Origin: DASSJT01 sp035691065
Lineage (GTDB): Bacteria > Actinomycetota > Actinomycetes > Actinomycetales > Dermatophilaceae
Length of the DNA: 64,000 bases
Direction: 5' to 3'
NCBI GenBank assembly: GCA_035691065.1
Contig: DASSJT010000202.1
Location: 1-64,000 of the forward strand
Shown: piece after piece, positions 8,783 to 17,585 of the stretch
Numbering within the stretch: position 1 is the first letter of the stretch
Layout of the letters: the number at the start of each line of letters is the position of its first letter
Notes under the pieces: model-generated
What the model saw: the letters and a program-made list of their open reading frames with translations, nothing else
Told to the model about the DNA's origin: nothing
The model's database searches: none
Program-made: the position numbers and the translations under genes

Positions 8783-10464
8783 CCGTCCTCCTGACCTGGT
8801 GTGGAGGCGGGGTCGAACAGTGCCGCGCGGCGAACAAGGTGGGGCCCCAGCACGAGGGCGTCGATGGGGGCCGACCCGAACAGCTCGAGCGCCTCGCGCG
8901 GGGTGTCGACCATGGGCCTTCCCGCGGTGTTGAGGCTCGTGTTGACGACGACCGGAAGGCCGGTGCGGTCGGCGAAGGCGCGGAGCACGGCAGCGACGCG
9001 TGGCAGGGTCTCGTCGTCGACGGTCTGCACGCGTGCGGTGCCGTCGACGTGCACGACCGCGGGAATGCGGTCTCGCCACTCCGGCGCGACCTCGTGGACG
9101 AAGAGCATGTAGGGACTGGGGAGCGGGCCCCCGCTGAAGATCTCGGCCGCGCGCTCGGTCAGCACCATGGGCGCGATCGGCCGGAACTGCTCCCGGCCCT
9201 TGATGTCGTTCATGCGCTCGAGGTTCTCCACGCGCCCCGGATGGGCGAGGAGCGAGCGCTGGCCAAGTGCTCGCGGGCCGAACTCGCTGCGTCCGTCGAA
9301 CCACGCCACGACGCCGTCGTCGGCGAGGATCTGGCCCACCTCGGACGCGAGGTCGGCCGGGGTGGTGAACGGCACCTTCGCGGTCCGCAGCGTCTGTGCC
9401 AGGACCTCGTCGGACCAGCCCCGGCCCAAGCCAGCAGTGACGAACGGCTCTCCGGTCTGTCCCTCTGCCGCGGCCAGGTGGAGGGCGGCACCGAGAGCCG
9501 TCCCTGCGTCTCCTGCGGCTGGCTGGACCCACACCTCGTCGAAGGGGGTCTCCCGCCAGATTCTTGAGTTCGCGACACAGTTGAGCGCGGTGCCGCCTGC
9601 AAGCGTCAGGACCGAGTCGCCAGTCTGGGCGTGCAGCCAGGTGGCGAGGCCGACCATGGCCTCCTCGAGGAGCAGCTGCACCGAGGCGGCCAGGTCGGCG
9701 TGCTCCGGGCGCCACTCGCGGTCCTGCGGCGACCGAGCGGGCGCGAAGCGGTCCCACTCCGGCGCCCTCGCAATGAAGCCGCCGTCGCCGGTCGCCATCA
9801 TCGTGTCGCGCAGCGCGTCCGCGAACCGGGGCTCGCCGTAGCTCGCCAGGGCCATGACCTTGTACTCGTCGCTGGACCTCAGGAAGCCCAGGTGCTCGGT
9901 CAGCGACTCGTAGACCAGGCCGAGGGAGTCGGGAAGCTCCTGCCCGGCCAACGGGACGATCATCCCGTCCTGCACGTGCCCACCGAGGTGGGACCAGCGC
10001 TCGCCGCGGCCGTCGACGACCAGGACGCTCGTCGGTGCCCCGGCCACGGAGGAAGGGGCCGCGAGAGCGGCGGAGGCGCCGTGCGCGACGTGGTGGGGCA
10101 CGAAGCTCACCTGGCCGACGTCCAGCCCGGGGAAGGCCGCGGCGAGGAACTGCGGCGCCCGCACGGCGTACACCAGCCGCAGGTGGTCCCATTCGTCGTC
10201 GAGTCCCATGTCCTCGGCCGGCTTGGCAAGTGCGGGGTCGAATGAGTAGCCGACCCCGTCGAGGTCGGCAGCGGAGAGCCCGGCTTGGTCAAGGCACCAA
10301 CGCATCGCCTGCTCGGGCAGCTCCCATGCCGAGAAGGGCACAGGGCGCTTGCCGTGCTTGCGGCGGCTGAACCGCTCTTCCTCGGCGGCGGCGACCACAC
10401 GGCCGTCGACCACGAGGGCCGCGGCCGGGTCGTGGAAGAGGGCGTTGACTCCCAGGAAGCGCAT
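8779..10464 (-). CDS. NodU/CmcH/TobZ-family carbamoyltransferase
   Basis: A 561-residue O-carbamoyltransferase. The N-terminal domain starts MRFLGVNALFHDPAAALVVD and carries the metal-binding HHVAHGASAA. Further on are SSDEYKVMALASYGEP and LAGGTALNCVANS. The C-terminal domain has the family signature EFGPRALGQRSLLAHP and VVNTSLNTAGRPMVDTP. Family members transfer a carbamoyl group from carbamoyl phosphate, via carbamoyl-adenylate, to a sugar hydroxyl (nodulation factors, tobramycin). As first gene of the leftward operon it probably decorates the heptose-containing glycan. ATG at 10464 has GGGAGG upstream. The stop overlaps the GT2-GmhB start. Confidence 0.93.
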   Translation of the reverse strand: MRFLGVNALFHDPAAALVVDGRVVAAAEEERFSRRKHGKRPVPFSAWELPEQAMRWCLDQAGLSAADLDGVGYSFDPALAKPAEDMGLDDEWDHLRLVYAVRAPQFLAAAFPGLDVGQVSFVPHHVAHGASAALAAPSSVAGAPTSVLVVDGRGERWSHLGGHVQDGMIVPLAGQELPDSLGLVYESLTEHLGFLRSSDEYKVMALASYGEPRFADALRDTMMATGDGGFIARAPEWDRFAPARSPQDREWRPEHADLAASVQLLLEEAMVGLATWLHAQTGDSVLTLAGGTALNCVANSRIWRETPFDEVWVQPAAGDAGTALGAALHLAAAEGQTGEPFVTAGLGRGWSDEVLAQTLRTAKVPFTTPADLASEVGQILADDGVVAWFDGRSEFGPRALGQRSLLAHPGRVENLERMNDIKGREQFRPIAPMVLTERAAEIFSGGPLPSPYMLFVHEVAPEWRDRIPAVVHVDGTARVQTVDDETLPRVAAVLRAFADRTGLPVVVNTSLNTAGRPMVDTPREALELFGSAPIDALVLGPHLVRRAALFDPASTPGQEDG

Positions 10465-10610
10465 GCGGCCTCCCTACCCCGGGTGAAACGCTTCTAACCT
10501 GTGCCGCGGTTCGTCCCCCGGCTGGAGGGAATGTTGAGTCTGGACTGTCGGGGTGTAAGACTGTGGCCGCCTCAAACAGTTGGGTCCACTTCGTCATGCC
10601 CTGAGGTGCC
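10465..10610. promoter_or_regulatory. divergent intergenic region
   Basis: This 146-bp gap separates the leftward glycan operon from the rightward hybrid kinase and must hold both promoters. The best rightward candidate is TTGAGT (10534-10539), a 16-bp spacer and TAAGAC (10556-10561), a poor -10 match. I find no convincing leftward promoter. No strong hairpin or repeat is visible. Confidence 0.25.
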
Positions 10611-13600
10611 ATGAGCCAAGACACAACGCCGGCCCCTGTTTCGCCCGGTCTGACGCAGTGGCGGGAAACTGTGTTGGCGCACGGCGGGGACATGGGGCGA
10701 CAGGTCGTCGACTTCGACTGGTCCGCCACCCCTCTGGGTCCGATCGAGTCCTGGCCGTCGGCGCTGCGTACCGCAACGGCGGTCTGCCTCACGTCGCGCT
10801 TCCCCATCCTGCTCTGGTGGGGGACCGACTACCGGATGATCTACAACGATGCCTACCGGCCGATGCTCGGGCAGTCCAAGCCCCGAGCTCTCGGCGTCCC
10901 GGGCCGGCACATCTGGCCCGAGATCTGGGACGTCATCGGCCCCATGCTCGACGGCGTCCTCGCGGACGGAGAGGCCACGTGGTCGCACGACCAGATGCTG
11001 TCGCTCGACCGCAACGGCTTCCTCGAGGAGTGCTACTTCACCTACTCCTACAGCCCGCTGACCGACGAGGACGGCGTGACCCGGGGTGTGTTCTGCCCCG
11101 TCACCGAGACCACGGCGAGTGTGGTGGGCGAGCGCCGGCTCCGGACGCTGGGTGTGCTCGCGGGCGACCTCATGGAGGCCCAGGGCATCGACGAGGTGTG
11201 CTCGCGGACGATGAAGGCGATGGCAGCCAACACCGGCGACATCCGGTATGCCGGCCTGTTCCGGGTCGGGGCCGGCCAGCGCCGGTCTCCGGCTCGGCTC
11301 CAGTGCGCCGACAGCGCGGGCGGCAATGTCGGGGCACTCAAGGAGGACGAGACCTTCGCCGGACACCTGCTCGACGTCGCGAAGCTCGGCATCGGCCGGG
11401 TCGTGGAGGCTCCCGCGCCGGTCCTCGGCCACAGCGGTTCGACGGTGGGCGAGCCGGGCCACGTCTACATCACGGCGGTGCCGGAGACCGGCGTCGCCGA
11501 CCGGACGGTTCTCGTTGTGGGCCTCAACCCCCAGCGTGTTTGGAACGCGGAGTACCAAGCCTTTCTCGAGCTGTGTGCCGGCCACATCGGGGCGGCGATG
11601 ACGGCTGCTCGGGGATTCGCCGCCGAGCGCGACCGCGCGGAGGCGCTCGCTCAGCTCGACGCGGCGAAGACGGCCTTCTTCACGAACGTGAGTCATGAGC
11701 TCCGCACCCCGCTGACCCTGATCTCCGGGCCGGTGGACCAGCTGCTCGAGTCGACCGACGAGCCGCTTCCCCCAGCACAGCGCAAGCAGCTGGAGATGGT
11801 GCGCCGCAACGCCACCCGGCTTCGCCGTCTGGTCGACGCCATCCTCGACTTCAGCCGGTTCGAGAGCGGCCAGCTGGCTGCCAAGCGCGAGCCGGTCGAC
11901 CTTGCCGAGCTGACCCGTGAGCTGGCCGCCGCCTTCGCCCCGGCCATGAAGGCAGGGGGCCTTGGGTTCGTCCGCCGGTGTCCCACGCTGCCGCGGCCGG
12001 TGTATGTAGACCGCGACATGTGGGAGCGGATCGTCCTCAACCTGCTGTCCAACGCGCTGAAGTACACCCTGTCCGGATCGGTGACGCTCGAGCTGCGAGA
12101 CGCAGGCGACGAGGTTGAGCTCACGGTTGAGGACACCGGTGTCGGCATCCCGGTCGACCAGCTGCCGAAGGTGTTCGAGCGGTTCCACCGCGTGCAGGAC
12201 GCCAGAGGCCGTTCCCACGAGGGGGCGGGCATCGGGCTCGCGATGGTGGACCAGTTCGTGGACCTGCTCGGCGGCTCGGTCAGCGTCGAGTCCGCCGTGG
12301 ATGTGGGCAGCACGTTCACTGTGCGGATTCCGTATGGCGAGCCGGCTGATCGCCCAGAGGGCTTCCAGGCACCCAGCCGGCGCGGCAAGGAGGGTTTCCT
12401 CGAGGAGGCCATGGCGTGGCCCACCGTTGCGCCTCCCATGCTCGGGGTGGTCCGGCCTGGCGACGAGGCGGCGGAGCTGGCGGCGCCACGGGCCGGCATA
12501 CCGCTCGTCCGTCCTGGGCACCGTCCCAAGCTGCTCATCGTCGAGGACAACCGCGACATGGGCATGCACCTGCTTGGCCTCCTGGGGGCAACGTTCGACG
12601 TCGAGCTAGCAACCGACGGCGCCGACGCCATGCGGAAGATGCGCGAAGCGCGTCCGGACATCGTGCTGAGCGACGTCATGATGCCGAGCAGTGACGGCTT
12701 TGCCCTGCTCTCGCAGGTCCGCGGGGACCCAGTCCTCGCCGACCTGCCGGTCGTCCTGCTCTCGGCGCGCAGCGGCGAGGAGGCCGCGGCACAGGGATTC
12801 GCTGCAGGAGCCGACGACTACCTCGTGAAGCCGTTCTCGGCCGCCGACCTGCACGCAAGGCTGTGGGCAAACCTCGAGCGAGCCAGCGCACGCACGCGTG
12901 ACGCCGCCTGGCGCACAGCCATGGTGAAGGCCATGAGCGATGCGGTCGTGCTCGTCGATGACGAGGGCACGGTCTTCGAGGTGAACAACGCCTTCGAGCT
13001 CATGCTCGGCTGGGACCAGGAGCACGCGCCGTACCGCCCGCCCTACCCCTGGCGTCCCGGCCCGGACGACGAGGACCGCGCGGCGGAGATGCATGACCGC
13101 GTCTGGGAACAGCTGCGCGAGGAGGGTTTCGGCGAGTGGGAGCTGCCCATCAAGCACCGCGACGGGCGCCTCCTCTGGACCTCGGTGCGCTCGAGTGCCG
13201 TGCCATCGCCGGAAGGCGGGTCGCTCTACGTCGCAAACATCCGCGATGTCACTCGCGAGCACAAGGGCCGGGAGCGGCGCGCTCTGGCTGCCGCGCTGTC
13301 GGCCGAGCTGGCGGCAGCAGACTCGCTCGACGCGGTGGTGTCGGTGGCGGTCAACGGCTTCAGTGCGCTCTTCAACGGCGACTCCACCGTCCGGGTGGTG
13401 GCCGCCCCGGGTACGCATCCCACCATCGTGGACAGCTCCGGGCCGATGGACGAGGCGAACCTGTCCGACGCGGTTCGGCAGGGGCTGAGCACGCCGCTCG
13501 AGATGTCTGACACCGTCGAGGTGGTGAAGGGACTTCTCATCGCTCCGACCGGCGCCGAGGCCGAGTGCGCCGTGTGGATAGCGTTTGCGAACCCCAGGGT

Positions 13601-13895
13601 CATCACTCCCGACGAGCGGATCGTGGCCGACATGCTGGCCGAGGCCTTCGGTGTTGCGGTCGACCGCGCGGTCATCGAGGCGGTGCATGTGAACCGTGAG
13701 ACCAACCTGGCCAAGGCCGTCGAGAGCCACCGACTCGTCGGGCAGGCCATCGGCATCCTGATCGAGCGGCACCGCCTCTCGCCCGCGCAGGCCTTCGAGG
13801 AGCTCAAGAAGGTGTCACAGCGGCGCAACATCAAGCTCCACGAGATCGCCCGGCGGGTGATCGAGACCGGTCAGGAGCCGGACGACACCGCCTGA
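10611..13895 (+). CDS. hybrid sensor histidine kinase: PAS-GAF-HisKA-HATPase-REC-PAS-GAF-ANTAR
   Basis: A 1094-residue soluble hybrid kinase with no membrane segment. In order I see an N-terminal PAS-like region (about 35-165), a GAF-like region (170-335), HisKA with NVSHELRTPLTL (phospho-acceptor His362), HATPase_c (about 460-570; NLLSNALKYT, DTGVGIP), a receiver domain (about 638-755; LLIVEDNRDM, Asp688 in LSDVMMPSSDG, KPFSAADL), a second PAS (about 775-895), a second GAF-like region (900-1025) and a C-terminal ANTAR domain (about 1030-1085; HRLVGQAIGILIERHRLSPA). ANTAR domains bind paired hairpins in nascent RNA and prevent termination. The natural reading is an all-in-one pathway from stimulus to RNA antitermination. 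ATG at 10611 is preceded by a weak GAGGTG. Confidence 0.9.
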   Translation: MSQDTTPAPVSPGLTQWRETVLAHGGDMGRQVVDFDWSATPLGPIESWPSALRTATAVCLTSRFPILLWWGTDYRMIYNDAYRPMLGQSKPRALGVPGRHIWPEIWDVIGPMLDGVLADGEATWSHDQMLSLDRNGFLEECYFTYSYSPLTDEDGVTRGVFCPVTETTASVVGERRLRTLGVLAGDLMEAQGIDEVCSRTMKAMAANTGDIRYAGLFRVGAGQRRSPARLQCADSAGGNVGALKEDETFAGHLLDVAKLGIGRVVEAPAPVLGHSGSTVGEPGHVYITAVPETGVADRTVLVVGLNPQRVWNAEYQAFLELCAGHIGAAMTAARGFAAERDRAEALAQLDAAKTAFFTNVSHELRTPLTLISGPVDQLLESTDEPLPPAQRKQLEMVRRNATRLRRLVDAILDFSRFESGQLAAKREPVDLAELTRELAAAFAPAMKAGGLGFVRRCPTLPRPVYVDRDMWERIVLNLLSNALKYTLSGSVTLELRDAGDEVELTVEDTGVGIPVDQLPKVFERFHRVQDARGRSHEGAGIGLAMVDQFVDLLGGSVSVESAVDVGSTFTVRIPYGEPADRPEGFQAPSRRGKEGFLEEAMAWPTVAPPMLGVVRPGDEAAELAAPRAGIPLVRPGHRPKLLIVEDNRDMGMHLLGLLGATFDVELATDGADAMRKMREARPDIVLSDVMMPSSDGFALLSQVRGDPVLADLPVVLLSARSGEEAAAQGFAAGADDYLVKPFSAADLHARLWANLERASARTRDAAWRTAMVKAMSDAVVLVDDEGTVFEVNNAFELMLGWDQEHAPYRPPYPWRPGPDDEDRAAEMHDRVWEQLREEGFGEWELPIKHRDGRLLWTSVRSSAVPSPEGGSLYVANIRDVTREHKGRERRALAAALSAELAAADSLDAVVSVAVNGFSALFNGDSTVRVVAAPGTHPTIVDSSGPMDEANLSDAVRQGLSTPLEMSDTVEVVKGLLIAPTGAEAECAVWIAFANPRVITPDERIVADMLAEAFGVAVDRAVIEAVHVNRETNLAKAVESHRLVGQAIGILIERHRLSPAQAFEELKKVSQRRNIKLHEIARRVIETGQEPDDTA

Positions 13896-13985
13896 GGCCG
13901 CGCCGCCCCTGGCCTCCGCTGCCGGCGCAGGACCTCATCGGCCCAAGCCCTGACCGGCCCATGGCCTCGCCCGGGCCACCCTCTC

Positions 13986-15101
13986 TCACGAGCGCAGGAG
14001 CGCCCCGATGCCCTGTCGCGGCCGGGCGTCACCCGCCTCCAGCAGGGTCATGGCACCTCCGCTGCCAGCGAGCGACCACAGCATCACGGCATCTGCCCGA
14101 TCCCGTTGCACTGCCTGGCCATTCGTATCGGAATTCTCCGCGGCACCGGCTCTCGTGGTGCTCAAGGACAGCGGGGACTGGCCAACCCAGAGGTTGAGCG
14201 GCGAGGCGGCGTCGTCGTCGATGAGGAGGTGCTCGACCTTGCCTTCTTGCAGCGCGGCCACGACGTCGTCGAGGCCCTCCACGGCGGCTTTCGGAGCGCC
14301 GTCGCCACCCAATCGCGCGGCGAACTCGCCGAGCAGCTCGGCTCGCACAGCGTCCCGGTGCCGCTGCAGCGCATCCGCGACGGCGCGACGCGCGGCCACC
14401 GAGCCGGCGCCGCCGGCTCGACCCCCCATGTCGAGCCGAACCGTGCGCTCGGCCGCTTGCGGCCCCAAGTGGTCCATCACCTCCGACACGGCATGGTCGT
14501 CGCCCTCGAGCAGCACCAGGTCGGGCGCCGATGTGCGGACGATACTGTCGAGCTCGCCCGCCACGGAGCGAGCGTTCTGGTCCCACGAGTCCTCAGCCCT
14601 GGTCTGCCAGCGACGCTGGGACCACCCGCCGCCTGGCACCTTGTGGATCACCTCGTTGTCGCCCTCGACGCTGTGATCGCGTCCCCGGCCGGTCATCCCT
14701 ACGACGGTGATGTCCGAGCCCCGGCGGTCGACGCGTGCGACGACGTAGGGCTGGGCACGTGCCATCAACCGGACGAGCGGCATGAGGTGGGGCACCGCCG
14801 AGAAGGCGGACTCGTTCTGGATCGGCCGACCCGGGACCACGATGTCGAGCGCAACGCGGTCCGGTGTCGCACACACGACTCTGGTGTTCTCACCTCCACG
14901 CGCAGAGCTCTCGGCCGCCCGCTCGTCGAGGCGGGCGAGGATGGTCTCGGGGACTCCTGCCCGGTCGAGATCCTGACGCTGAGCCTGCCATCTCTTGAGG
15001 GGATGGTCGCTGCTCGCCGGGTCGATGGCGCTGACGTCGAGAGTCACCGTCACGAACGGACCCCTTTGTGCCGTAAGGGGTTTCAGGAAATCGAGCAGCA
15101 T
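13986..15101 (-). CDS. Vms1/Rv2629-like protein (bacterial release-factor-like domain)
   Basis: A 371-residue protein starting MLLDFLKPLTAQRGPFVTV, resembling Mycobacterium Rv2629 and other bacterial archaeo-eukaryotic release-factor-like (baeRF) proteins, now often annotated as Vms1/Ankzf1-type peptidyl-tRNA hydrolase family. The loop KVPGGGWSQRRWQTRAED (about residues 150-170) occupies the place of the GGQ-type catalytic loop of eRF1. Downstream segments LVLLEGDDHAVSEVMDHL and AVEGLDDVVAALQEGKVEHL fit the later eRF1-like domains. A role in ribosome rescue or stress is suggested by the family but not proven. RBS GGGAGG precedes the ATG at 15101. It is convergent with the hybrid kinase and divergent from sigF. 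Confidence 0.8.
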   Translation of the reverse strand: MLLDFLKPLTAQRGPFVTVTLDVSAIDPASSDHPLKRWQAQRQDLDRAGVPETILARLDERAAESSARGGENTRVVCATPDRVALDIVVPGRPIQNESAFSAVPHLMPLVRLMARAQPYVVARVDRRGSDITVVGMTGRGRDHSVEGDNEVIHKVPGGGWSQRRWQTRAEDSWDQNARSVAGELDSIVRTSAPDLVLLEGDDHAVSEVMDHLGPQAAERTVRLDMGGRAGGAGSVAARRAVADALQRHRDAVRAELLGEFAARLGGDGAPKAAVEGLDDVVAALQEGKVEHLLIDDDAASPLNLWVGQSPLSLSTTRAGAAENSDTNGQAVQRDRADAVMLWSLAGSGGAMTLLEAGDARPRQGIGALLRS

Positions 15102-15219
15102 TGGCCGTGCCTCCCGGATCGGTGTGGCTCATGGGGCTCATGGGGCGGTCCGGCAAGGGATTACCCGGTGAGGGGTTGCAAATTCGTCCCAAGAGTGCTT
15201 GTCTCGGAAAAGCACAGCA

Positions 15220-15287
15220 GGTCCAACAGCGGCCTTCAGTACCAACACTCGATCAGCTCTTTCAGCAGATCCGTGGTCCAACAGCGG
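15220..15287. repeat. 13-bp direct repeat upstream of the sigma factor gene
   Basis: GGTCCAACAGCGG occurs at 15220-15232 and again, identically, at 15275-15287, 55 bp apart. The second copy ends 31 bp before the sigF ATG. The two copies could be a paired operator or a remnant duplication. No clear SigF-type promoter (GTTT with GGGTAT) could be placed here. Confidence 0.6.
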
Positions 15288-15318
15288 TGCCACTCTCCTT
15301 GAGATCCGAAGGATTGTC

Positions 15319-16152
15319 ATGGCCCCGCATGTGTCTGAAACCCCTGTCCGCCGACGTCTCGACGACGACCAGGTCGAACGCGTCCTGCAGCTCGCTGAAC
15401 AGTGCTCGGACAGCGCCAAGAGCAAGCGCCTGCGCGAGCAGGCCGTCGTCCTGAGCCTCGACCTCGCCGATGCCGTCGCGCACCGCTACTCCGGGCGCGG
15501 CATGGAAATCGAGGACCTGACCCAAGTGGCCCGCATGGGTCTGGTGAAGGCCGTCCGCCGCTACCGCGCAGGTGCCGGCTTCAGCTTCACCGGCTACGCC
15601 ATCCCGACCATCTCCGGAGAGCTCAAGCGGCACTTCCGCGACCACGGCTGGGCCGTGCGCCCGCCGCGGCGCCTCCAAGAGCTTCGCATCGAGCTGGGCG
15701 CAGCCGAGTGCCGGCTGCAGCAGGAGCTGCACCGCGAGCCCACTCTCACCGAGCTGGCCGAGGAGCTCGGTGTCACCGAGGACGAGATCCGCGAGTGCCG
15801 GCTGAGCCAGACGGCATACACCGCCTTCTCCCTCGACGTGCCGGTCGACGGTGAGAGCGGCCCCGTGGAAGCGCCCCCCGCCCCGGGTGACGACTTCGCC
15901 GCGGTCGACCAGCGCGATGCCCTGCGCCGCGCCTTGGCGATCTTGGACGACCGCGACCGCCACCTGCTCCAGCTGCGGTTCGTCGAGGACCTCACGCAGA
16001 GCCAGATCGGCGAGATCATCGGCGTGAGCCAGATGCAGGTCTCACGCCTGCTCGCGGACATCCTGCGCCGGCTGCGTGCGGCCCTCCAAGAGGCCGACAG
16101 CGAGAGCCAGCGCAGCCGGACCGGACGTGCGCCGGTGCCTGCCGTCGCGTGA
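15319..16152 (+). CDS. SigB/SigF-family RNA polymerase sigma factor
   Basis: A 277-residue sigma-70 family protein of the SigF/SigB group. Region 2 contains DLADAVAHRYSGRGMEIEDL and RYRAGAGFSFTGYAIPTISG, with GELKRHFRDHGWAVRPPRR directly after it, which is diagnostic of this group. Region 3 includes the ELAEELGVTEDEI helix-turn-helix. Region 4 has LQLRFVEDLTQSQIGEIIG and VSQMQVSRLLADILRRLR. ATG at 15319 is preceded by GAAGGA; an in-frame start at 15199 would add 40 residues with no family resemblance. SigF factors are normally held by an RsbW-type anti-sigma kinase and released by STAS antagonists. No RsbW is adjacent here, but a STAS/phosphatase pair lies at 51-53.6 kb. Confidence 0.9.
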   Translation: MAPHVSETPVRRRLDDDQVERVLQLAEQCSDSAKSKRLREQAVVLSLDLADAVAHRYSGRGMEIEDLTQVARMGLVKAVRRYRAGAGFSFTGYAIPTISGELKRHFRDHGWAVRPPRRLQELRIELGAAECRLQQELHREPTLTELAEELGVTEDEIRECRLSQTAYTAFSLDVPVDGESGPVEAPPAPGDDFAAVDQRDALRRALAILDDRDRHLLQLRFVEDLTQSQIGEIIGVSQMQVSRLLADILRRLRAALQEADSESQRSRTGRAPVPAVA

Positions 16153-16173
16153 CAGCCTGACGACCCGGCGGAC

Positions 16174-16191
16174 CGTCCTCGTTTGAGGACG
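16174..16191 (+). terminator. hairpin terminator after sigF
   Basis: A 7-bp perfect stem CGTCCTC/GAGGACG with GTTT loop begins 22 bp after the sigma factor stop. There is no T-tract, which is usual in GC-rich actinobacteria. Confidence 0.6.
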
Positions 16192-16424
16192 ACGGCATCC
16201 GGGCACCTACGTGCGGGGCGGCGGTCGCGCCACCGTCGCCCCGCCACCAGGCCGGTCCTCCGGCCACCACGCCGGTCCCCGCGGCACCAGGCCGTCCGGA
16301 TCAGGAGCCGGTGCAGCGGACGCGGCCCGAGGGCCGCGCCTGCTGCACAGGCCGAACGTCCGAGAGACGTTCCCGTTCTCGCCACCGTCAACTTCTCGAC
16401 ACCGTCAACCTGGAAGAGGTCCCG

Positions 16425-17381
16425 ATGCGCTTCGGCTACTTCCTCTCGTGCGAGGAGTACTCGCCCGCGAGCCTGGTCGAGCAGGCTCGCCTCGCCGAGG
16501 AGGCTGGTTTCGACGAGCTGTTCATCAGCGACCACTACCACCCATGGCTCGACGCCCAGGGCGAGAGTCCCTTCGTCTGGTCAGTCATCGGCGCACTGTC
16601 GCAGGTCACCAGCCTGCCGGTGACGACGGCGGTCACCTGCCCCACCCAGCGCATTCACCCCGCGGTGGTCGCCCAGGCCGCGGCCACGGCGGCGACCCTG
16701 CTCGAGGGACGGTTCACGCTTGGCGTGGGCACTGGCGAGGCCCTCAACGAGCACATCGCCGGCGAGGTCTGGCCACGCGCAGACGTCCGCCTGGAGATGC
16801 TGGAGGAGGCAGTCGGCATCATCCGCGAGCTCTGGACGGGCGAGGTCACCTCCCATGACGGCGACTTCTACACCGTGGACACGGCCCGGATCTACACGCT
16901 GCCCGACGAGACCCCCCAGATCCACATGTCAGCCTTCGGGCCGAAGGCGCTCGAGGTCGCCGGACGCATCGCCGATGGCTTCATCAGCACCAAGCCGGAC
17001 GCCGAGTCGCTGGCCACGTTCCGTGAGCTCAAGGGCGAGAGGGCGCCCGCGGCCAGCGGCTACAAAGTCGGCTATGCCAGGGATCGCGACGAGGCCATCG
17101 ACCACGCTCACCGGCTGTGGCCCACCGCGGGCATCCCGGGCGAGCTGGCGCAGGTGCTCCCCTCTCCCCAGCACTTCGAGCAGGCCTCGCAGCTGGTCAC
17201 GCGAGAGATGACGGCCCAGTCGACGGCTTTCGGCGCCGACGTGGCAGAGCACGTCGCGGCGTGCCGGCCGTTCGTCGACGCCGGCTTCGACACGGTCTAC
17301 GTGGCCAACATGGGGCCGTACTACACGGAGATGATCCGCTTCTACGGCTCGGACGTGCTGCCGGCGCTGAGAGGGGAGTGA
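16425..17381 (+). CDS. F420-dependent LLM-class oxidoreductase
   Basis: A 318-residue luciferase-like monooxygenase-fold (TIM barrel) protein. MRFGYFLSCEEYSP, DELFISDHYHPW, the TAVTCPTQRIHPAVVAQAAA segment and GRFTLGVGTGEALNEHI are typical of the F420-dependent glucose-6-phosphate dehydrogenase-like (TIGR03557) branch. The C-terminal FVDAGFDTVYVANMGP also fits. The enzyme should transfer hydride between coenzyme F420 and a small-molecule substrate; the substrate is not readable. ATG at 16425 is chosen over an upstream start at 16311 because the barrel begins exactly there and GGAAGAGG precedes it. The gene stands alone between two terminators. Confidence 0.88.
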   Translation: MRFGYFLSCEEYSPASLVEQARLAEEAGFDELFISDHYHPWLDAQGESPFVWSVIGALSQVTSLPVTTAVTCPTQRIHPAVVAQAAATAATLLEGRFTLGVGTGEALNEHIAGEVWPRADVRLEMLEEAVGIIRELWTGEVTSHDGDFYTVDTARIYTLPDETPQIHMSAFGPKALEVAGRIADGFISTKPDAESLATFRELKGERAPAASGYKVGYARDRDEAIDHAHRLWPTAGIPGELAQVLPSPQHFEQASQLVTREMTAQSTAFGADVAEHVAACRPFVDAGFDTVYVANMGPYYTEMIRFYGSDVLPALRGE

Positions 17382-17447
17382 GCGGGGCGCAGCCCAGCTG
17401 CCCAGGGATGGGCGACCGGACGCAAACAGGGGCCCCGGTCGCACCGG

Positions 17448-17479
17448 AGACCCCCACGCCGGACTCGGCGTGGGGGTCT
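17448..17479 (+). terminator. strong Rho-independent-type terminator
   Basis: A 13-bp perfect inverted repeat, AGACCCCCACGCC (17448-17460) and GGCGTGGGGGTCT (17467-17479), with a 6-nt loop and a short T-containing tail. It follows the F420 oxidoreductase gene by 66 bp and, being symmetrical, also serves the convergent small gene on the other strand. Confidence 0.88.
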
Positions 17480-17585
17480 TGTCCTGCCGGCTGGTCCTGC
17501 TGAGCTCAAGGCTCGTGTCTGCCGACTCCGGGGGCTGGCGGTTGCCGGCGTCGGGTTCGCGGTATGGAGATACCCGGTGTGGTGC

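Noticed and set aside
8783..10192. N-terminal extension of the GT2-GmhB frame
   Set aside because: It is a shifted reading of the carbamoyltransferase gene; the GTG at 8782 with AGGAGG is the real start.
10572..12569. 665-codon open frame on the minus strand
   Set aside because: It is antisense to the hybrid kinase gene, shows no recognisable domain and arises from high third-position G/C.
15150..15200. SigF-type promoter (GGGTAA on the minus strand) for the Rv2629-like gene
   Set aside because: A GGGTAA is present at the complement of 15161-15166, but no GTTT-type -35 lies at suitable distance.
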